DNA from: Corythucha ciliata
Lineage: Eukaryota > Arthropoda > Insecta > Hemiptera > Tingidae
Assembly (NCBI GenBank): GCA_038030265.1
Contig: CM075938.1
Location: 46,059,189 to 46,123,188, forward strand
Direction: 5' to 3'
Length of the DNA: 64,000 nucleotides
In this document: in pieces, positions 57,690-64,000 of the stretch
Position numbering within the stretch: the first letter of the stretch is position 1
Layout: each line of letters starts with the position of its first letter
Program-made: the position numbers and the translations under genes
The notes under the pieces: generated by a model
What the model was told of the DNA's origin: nothing
The model's database searches: none
The model's input: the letters and a program-made list of their open reading frames with translations, nothing else

Positions 57690-58915
57690 CTCATTTTTCC
57701 TTCATTAAGCTTTTCGGTGGACCGAGTTCCCCTCACCATCGTGTCGGTAAGCTACTGCCTGCCCTTTGCCTCGCAGCCGGCTCAGTGGGTCAAAGACGTG
57801 TAGCACTCGTAAGCATTGTGATATCCGTGAAAAAGTAATTGATTTATCGAATCTTTGCACAGACAAATTTAACTATTTAGCCTGCTAGAAAGTAAATAAA
57901 AAAGTCCCCATCAAATGATTCATATTATCATATTACTATCATATTATATTCTAAAACCCATCTTTCCAAAATTCGATCACTAAATCAATTTTATTTCTCT
58001 CTCTTGTGTCATTCTTATTCTCAATTTTCGTTTACTATTTAACCAGTTCTAATTACACGACGAATGAGAGGGAAGTATGTAGGGATTACTCTAAATTCTG
58101 GAAAACATGCTTTGAACCTAACTTTCAAACGAAACTGGTCTTGGGGGCCCCTTTTATACACTTCTTTTTCGAATACTGAGGCGGAACATTAAAATTATAT
58201 AAAACAACACGCGCGTGGCAGGGTTCTTTGAAGCACACTCCACAACGTGGATTTAAAATATATAATATCCAAGGAAAGTTAAAACTAGACAGAGGAAACC
58301 TGTCCAGCTCATTTTTCAATTTCAAAGTGGTTTTATCTCCCCTTTCTTCACCTCCATAAATTTGATTGGACTCTCACTCCATAAATTTTCGTGGAGTCAA
58401 TGGGCTGGGAAAAATGGAAAAATTGAGTTAAGCTTGTTGTGGGGCTTTCATCGCTGCAGAAATTAATTGAGTTGCAGAGCTTTACCTTATATCCCCACCT
58501 CCCGCTCGAGAGAGAGAGAGAGAAAAAAAAGAAGAAAACTTGATGTCTTAATTCGTTTTGGCCCTCCCGGCAATTCCACCTCTCTTCGTCACCCCCATCT
58601 GGTTGGGTTCTTATTAAACGCTCTGTTGTTTCAGTGAATTAAATTCAAACAAGTGGTTCCAAAGAAGCCTAACTTGGGTGGGTTTGAAAAACTTTGGGCT
58701 TTGTTTGTTTAAAACTTTTACGGTAAAACGTTATAGTTTGGGGGAAAAGAGTGGCGTTTAGTTAGATGTGAATTTCTATTGATCATAATTAATTTAAAGA
58801 TGAGGAAGCAGATTCGACGCCAAAGCGTGTTGCTCGGTGCTGCGTGAAAAGAGGTGTTCCAATAGTTTCCCCCTCTAGTTTGAAATCGATAAAGATAATA
58901 AATGGCGCAATTAAC
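57690..58915. other. No feature seen
   Basis: AT-rich intergenic or intronic sequence. Confidence 0.5.
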
Positions 58916-58920
58916 ACATA

Positions 58921-59020
58921 AAGGTCTCCCCACACATTTCCGTGTTCTCACCGCGCTGAGTCCGCACCGACACACGGCCGTCTCGGTGCGGACTCGGCGC
59001 GGTGAGGAGAGCCCACACAT
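58921..59020. repeat. GC-rich hairpin (end element, left)
   Basis: Begins AAGGTCTCCCCACACAT. CACCGCGCTGAGTCCGCACC is followed at once by its inverse GGTGCGGACTCGGCGCGGTG. The first 60 bases match the inverse complement of the sequence ending at 62466 with four mismatches. Confidence 0.75.
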
Positions 59021-59471
59021 GTCCGATTCGCAACCAATCCGTCTATGTGCTTCGAGGGGTAAAATATAAACTGGAGTGGATGCTTCGATTTAATTGTTTG
59101 CCAAGGTACTTACTCTACTCTTAAATGAACTTTTGTTCATTTAAATACGGGATCCCATCAGGTGCGATTGTGTTACCTGTAAGAGGTACTCCTATTTTAC
59201 TGTTTATCGGTAGATTTTAGCTCCGTAGACATGAAAGTGCACGTCTTCGATTCGTACTACTTTTGTTGAACACAGCGTAATAATTAATTAAATTAATATA
59301 AAAACCCACCCGTGGGGCACATGGCTGGAAATAGGACATCAATTCGCGGTTTCACGTCACGAATACGGAAAAATCGTCTGTGACTAATATATAAGTAATC
59401 TATTAATTCAATTATTTATTACTAAGCTTGAAAATTGTACTTCTTCAAATTACATCATTGAAAAACTTAAT

Positions 59472-59612
59472 AACACATTTGAACTCAATTTGTGTTTTGT
59501 GGTTAATTCAGGATTGAAATTTGAACAAGCAAGCTTCCTCTTCATTATGCAATTTCCTGAAAACTATACTGAGACTTTGAAACCGAAGATTGGCGAAGAA
59601 ATAGAGAAATAG
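59472..59612 (+). repeat. Diverged remnant of the TTAA-type MITE arm
   Basis: ACATTTGAACTC, TTCAGGATTGAAATTTGAAC, CAATTTCCTGAAAA and GACTTTGAAACCGAAGATTG align in order with the arm at 34730-34880. The ends are lost. Confidence 0.65.
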
Positions 59613-60108
59613 AGCGAAGAAATATTACATGCCTTTTATTTCTTGTTACTGGAACAGAGCCCTGAGGGTTGCGTATACTTGTATAGAAAACCGATTCGGA
59701 GAAAGTAAAGAAACAATGAGTGAGATGACATGATATTGTTTTTCTTTCCTTTGGAAGACTGAACTGAACGCTCACAACGTCGCTAATACTCTTCACAGTT
59801 GAAATTGTTTTCATTCTGTCATTTATCATGAAAGATAAGCATCAAACTCAAACATAAGGGAGGGAAATCTTGTATTATTTAATGACGTATAGTTGAGTGA
59901 CAGTTGGGATGTTTAGCAAACTGTATACGGAGATGGAATTTACAATTTAGTATGCGCGGGTGACGTAATATTGGATCTTTTCAGGATGGAGACATGAGAA
60001 TGGAGGCACTATCCGTTCAATGGTTTGAGGCATGAAAATGCTTCAAATTCCACCACTCCTTATTATATCAAACCGTATCATGCAGTAAACTTGAGAGAAG
60101 GATACATT

Positions 60109-60335
60109 CAACGATATATAAAAGAACTGGATTGCTCATCACTGCTGATAAAGAATAGCCATCAAATAAGCTCCCAAGTGGATGAGAGGAGTGGAGTTTC
60201 AAAGTAAATACCGGAAGAGAGTTGTGTAGCCATAACTACACAAGGAGATGGACAGGGTGATTGTTTGTCAGGGGACGACCTGCCCCTCCACGCCCCTCCA
60301 GCCCACTGTGAGCAATCCAGGTTTATATATCATTG
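60109..60335. mobile_element. hAT-like MITE, copy 2
   Basis: Same family as 49064-49294, sharing AAGAACTGGATTGCTCATCA and CAAATAAGCTCCCAAGTGGA. The flanks gatacatt and gatacaat look like a slightly decayed 8 bp target duplication. Confidence 0.8.
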
Positions 60336-61324
60336 GATACAATTACGTTTCAGCGTACCGTCAACCCGTGTCTTTCCGTGATGCGGCGTTAATGATACGC
60401 AATGCTTCAATAATACGGGGGGGGGGGTATTCAGTCCGTATCGTACTGCAGCATACGGTGACACGATAAGCCATTATGATATAAGTGGAAACCGGCCTTC
60501 ACAAATGAAGTGATGTACATCGTTTCTGTTGAGGACGTCCTCATGGGTCCGTGACTTTTTCACAACATACAACTCAAGTTCCAAGTTTCACAAGGCGTTC
60601 ACACTGAACGTAATATTGAAACCTTCAGGATCCCTTTCCTTTGATCGGCCAAGCTACCTACGACACCCCCGAGTTGGGTCTCGTGCTCGGTAACATTTTT
60701 TCTCGATCCGCACGAACGATTGCAGCAGATCGGCATAGTGTGGACGCGTCTACGATACAAGGGCAGTATGCATTCGATGGAAGATGGGATAGTGCCAGAG
60801 GTTTATTTGTCTTCCCTATACAGCTCTGTTCGTTTGCCGTCTGGAGCTGCACCACCAGCACTGAATTTACTAGCCTTTCTTTACAATTGTCGCGTTATTT
60901 CACATGATAGCCCACGAGGTTACAAAATCTCTAGCTGTTCGAAACAGACAAACGAACAGAGCGTCACAAAAGTTTGACGTCATGGTCATCAGTTTCTATC
61001 GTTTCGAATCACAACATTTTTATCCCCTTAGTTCAAACCCTTCGAAAATTTACTGCTCGAGTCAGAATAACCACAAAAAAAGCGAACCTATAGGTACCTT
61101 TTGTGCCGAAATTTGTATTTTACACCATTTTCCCACAGTAGAATTATTGTAAATTTTGTAATAGGTAAGAATGGTTCAATGCTCTGAGATGAAAATCACA
61201 CTCCAGTGATCGATGAATTGTGGAATATGGTCCAGACCATAATAGCTGCAATTTTAAATTCAAAAGAAGGGAGAAAAAAAACAAAACAAAGGACCCCAAA
61301 AATAGCGAATCTTGCCAAGGCCCC

Positions 61325-61865
61325 TGGAATTACTCCCTATACCACCCTTAAGGACCGACTCACCAAAGCGTTCAGTGAGAGCCAAGAGAGAAGAGTACTT
61401 CGCTTACTGGATGAAACACAACTCGGCAACGCCAAACCATCGCAACTACTCCTGCAAATGCAGTGTTTCGAACGGAGCACTCTCGGACGATGTCATGAAG
61501 ACGGTACGGTTGAGAGCACTACCCGCTCGAGTCAAAAATGTACTCGCGGTGCTCGAGCAACCGCTCGACGACAAGCTCGCACAAGCAGCCGACCGAATCA
61601 TGGAAATGGACAGTACGTATTCAACAGGGAATTCTTCAGTCGCCGCTGTCGCCAGCGCACAACTCAGCCCACTGGAACTGGTCATCGCCGAGCTACAAAA
61701 ACTCCGCACCTCCTTCGAAAGACGCGGCCGATCCAATTCACGAAACAGGCATAATGAACGCCCTAGGCAACGGAGGAAATCCCGAACGTCAACCCTCTGT
61801 TTCTACTATCGAAAATTCGCGGTGAAAGCTCGGAAATGTGCCCAGCCCTGCAGTTGGTCCCAAGG
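61325..61865 (+). pseudogene. Gypsy-type gag remnant
   Basis: The fragment resembles the gag at 42060-42901 but belongs to a different family. The first frame reads LKDRLTKAFSESQERRVLRL and NAKPSQLLLQMQ; after a frameshift near 61455 the second reads DDVMKTVRLRALPARV and LAQAADRIMEM, ending in the Cys/His motif CFYYRKFAVKARKCAQPC. No LTR, protease or RT was seen around it, so it is a 5'- and 3'-truncated relic or part of a composite. Confidence 0.85.
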
Positions 61866-62165
61866 CAAAACAATGCCACGTCATCGGGAAACTATCCCCG
61901 GCCGTATTCAGAAACCAACCTTAACCTTTACATCTCCTTTAAGCGTTTCAAAACAGATGATATATTTTTATAAACCATCACATTTTTCAACTCCTTTAGT
62001 TAAGGCTTCGTAAAGGAGGGTTTCTGAACACGGCCCTAGATTTCAGTACTTAAAGGTACAGATATATTGACACTATATATATATATGCACCTTGGTACTG
62101 GAAAAAGAAAGAAGAAATAAAAAAAAAAAGGCGTAAAATGAAGAAAAGGCGTGGCTGGCAGGGTG

Positions 62166-62467
62166 CGGACACGGCGCGGAAACGACTCGGAGAATGAGCT
62201 CGGACATGTGTAGGCTATCACATGTCAATTCAGTTGTTTTCATTTCACCGACACACGGCCGAGTGTCGGTGCGGTGAGAACACGGACATGTGTGGGCGGT
62301 TTCACGGACATGGCGCGGACTCGGTGCGGAAACGACTCGGTGGAATTGGCTCGGACATGCGTAGGCTATCACATGTTAATTCAGTTGTTTTCATTTCACC
62401 GACACACGGCCGAGTGTCGGTGCGGACTCGGCTCGGTGAGAACACGGATATGTGTGGGGAGACCTTA
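62166..62467. repeat. GC-rich hairpin repeat, two tandem units of 151 bp (end element, right)
   Basis: Two direct copies of a 151 bp unit share CGGACATG, GTAGGCTATCACATGT and TCAGTTGTTTTCATTTCACC. Each unit holds the hairpin CCGACACACGGCCGAGTGTC. The block ends ATGTGTGGGGAGACCTT, the inverse of the start of 58921-59020. Confidence 0.75.
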
Positions 62468-62469
62468 AC

Positions 62470-64000
62470 TTAACGAGCCTAAAAAGGCAAGTCAGAATGA
62501 AAAGCTTGCTATAAATTCGAAGGGAATTATGTTGCCTAGTTCAAATTGGTACATTTCTTGGGCCTCCTCGACTTCGAACATGACAGACAACAGTAAGCCA
62601 TCAATTTCCTGCATTACTTTTCTTTCTGAGCGTTGTCAGTAAATTGAGGGTGGAATTGAAGGAAATAAAGGTTTAACAGTTAATTAAAGGATTCAAGCTG
62701 AGCGCACAGCCGTGGAAAGGTCAACCACCCCAAGCTCTATCCCGCGGCTTCACCACATGAACTGGGCGCTAACTATAAAATTGCGATTGACGGAAATGAC
62801 TACTACACCTGTGCTTCAAAATAAGTAAACAATTTGAAAATCGATGGAAACAATTAAAAGCTTGGACTAGCCAAGGCTGAAGGCTTTGCAGGGGGAAATC
62901 GAAGAAACCAGGTTATTCCGGCTGATGTGGGTGGATGAAGGGAATGGGATCTTAATTGAGGCAAATACATCAAAGAAAGTTACTAAAAGCTTTAACAATA
63001 CTCCAAGTTTCAACTGATGGCCACCCCTACTTGGATTATATCGCCAGATGCAAAGGAATTGAGGCTAAAAGTGGTAATTTGTAGTGACGGTTCGGGTCCG
63101 CAGGGATGGGGTCTATAAACGTTAGAGAAAATTACTCGCGGTGAATAAATATACGGGGAGAGTGTGAGAATTAATGTATTCCTTTTATGTAATTGGGGAC
63201 GTTACATTTGATCACAGTTTTCCCCTAATTTTTACTTTTAGTCAATTCATTACTGTTCATTAGTAGGTATACTTTTTCACCATAATTATTTCTCATCACA
63301 CTTCCCACGTACATACGAGGGGGTGGGAAAATTCATTATCCACTGTGAGGGTTTGGCACATATAAAAAGTCCTAAAACGTTAATTTATTCTACTTCTCAT
63401 CCTTTAAAAAAAAAGTCTCCCTCTTTCGAATGTTTTCGACCCATAAGCAATATGTTTTGCACTGATAAAACAGTTTGTCCCTCCTGCAGTTAATAAACAT
63501 GCAAGCACACTTGCAAAACGAAAAGCTATCTCAAGAGCAATCTAGGTTGCAATTAATTTTCCAATTTATTTTTTTTCTCCCGACGTTCACTTTCCTCTGG
63601 CTATACAGTTAACGGTTAGAAGGGAAATAGAAATGGAAAGAGAGAGAGAGAGAGAGAGGGAGAAAACAAAAAAAAAACACGAAGGGAAGTGCGAGAGTAC
63701 CTAACATGCGTTTGAAAACCGTAATACTAAAAAAAAAAATGACTCACGTTTTGCGTGTTAGTATCTCATGAAAAACTAGGTGGTTTCTTAATTAATTAAA
63801 TTACATAAAAAACTCGACGTCATTGATGTACGAGTAAGGATGACAACGCATTGCTCTTTGTAGGACCAAGTTACAATAATTAAATGGTATACATGGATAA
63901 CCCAGAGATATTGTTATTCCATTTATATGTAGATTGCAGTTAGTGTGTCAGCACTTCCATCCCTTTGGAATGAAAAAGAATAACCAATCGGGGGTCATCG
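62470..64000. other. No feature seen apart from a microsatellite
   Basis: AT-rich sequence with A runs and the AG repeat at 63635. Confidence 0.5.
63635..63660. repeat. (AG)n microsatellite
   Basis: About 11 AG units. A similar short run lies near 58508. Confidence 0.9.

Overview
This is a gene-poor stretch of animal nuclear DNA, most likely from an arthropod with a large, transposon-rich genome. Three things point there. The copia-type element has a primer-binding site matching the anticodon arm of initiator tRNA-Met, the arrangement known from Drosophila copia. There is a 3' fragment of an R1-clade LINE. The only host gene visible is an intron-containing secreted leucine-rich-repeat (LRR) protein. 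I cannot name the species. Nothing in the window looks bacterial.

Host gene: one LRR gene on the + strand. Its first visible coding exon (46645-47031) carries a signal peptide and a cysteine-rich LRR N-cap. The next exon (51635-51857) carries three LRRs and joins it in phase across a 4.6 kb intron. Later exons were not found.

Recognisable transposons: (i) a nearly complete, recent copia-type LTR element at 17394-21743 with a 5 bp target duplication, disabled by a few lesions; (ii) a Gypsy-type LTR element on the - strand at 38908-43162 with both LTRs, primer site and polypurine tract, but with the reverse transcriptase catalytic motif deleted; (iii) a second Gypsy gag remnant at 61325-61865; (iv) a LINE fragment with an inverted 5' part (35600-36126), followed by an R1-clade 3' end (36127-37080); (v) a 1.4 kb foldback element (31861-33295) and about a dozen short palindromic elements (MITEs).

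The most unusual content is a set of degenerate short-period tandem arrays that fill a large part of the rest. At least four sequence families (called A, B, C and E here) have a monomer of about 30 bp, and each contains a TTTAGC-like box. Families B and A repeatedly occur together as array B, then a conserved core of several hundred bp, then array A. This composite of about 2 kb is seen three times (about 1190-3432, 9390-11777, 54888-56960), with a probable shorter relative at 43440-44000. Two further families have monomers near 18 bp (D) and near 150 bp (F). A four-copy satellite of about 140 bp lies at 15295-15826.

Layout: 1-11.8 kb, composites 1 and 2 around a family C region; 11.8-17.4 kb, sparse DNA, a hairpin, a satellite and an A array; 17.4-21.7 kb, copia; 21.7-31.9 kb, MITE, A and B arrays and plain sequence; 31.9-38.9 kb, foldback elements and LINE fragments; 38.9-43.2 kb, Gypsy; 43.2-46.6 kb, A and D arrays; 46.6-51.9 kb, LRR exons and a repeat-filled intron; 51.9-64 kb, A and F arrays, composite 3, GC-rich hairpins, a MITE and the gag remnant.

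All boundaries were read by eye. Array edges and MITE ends may be off by tens of bases. No database was consulted.
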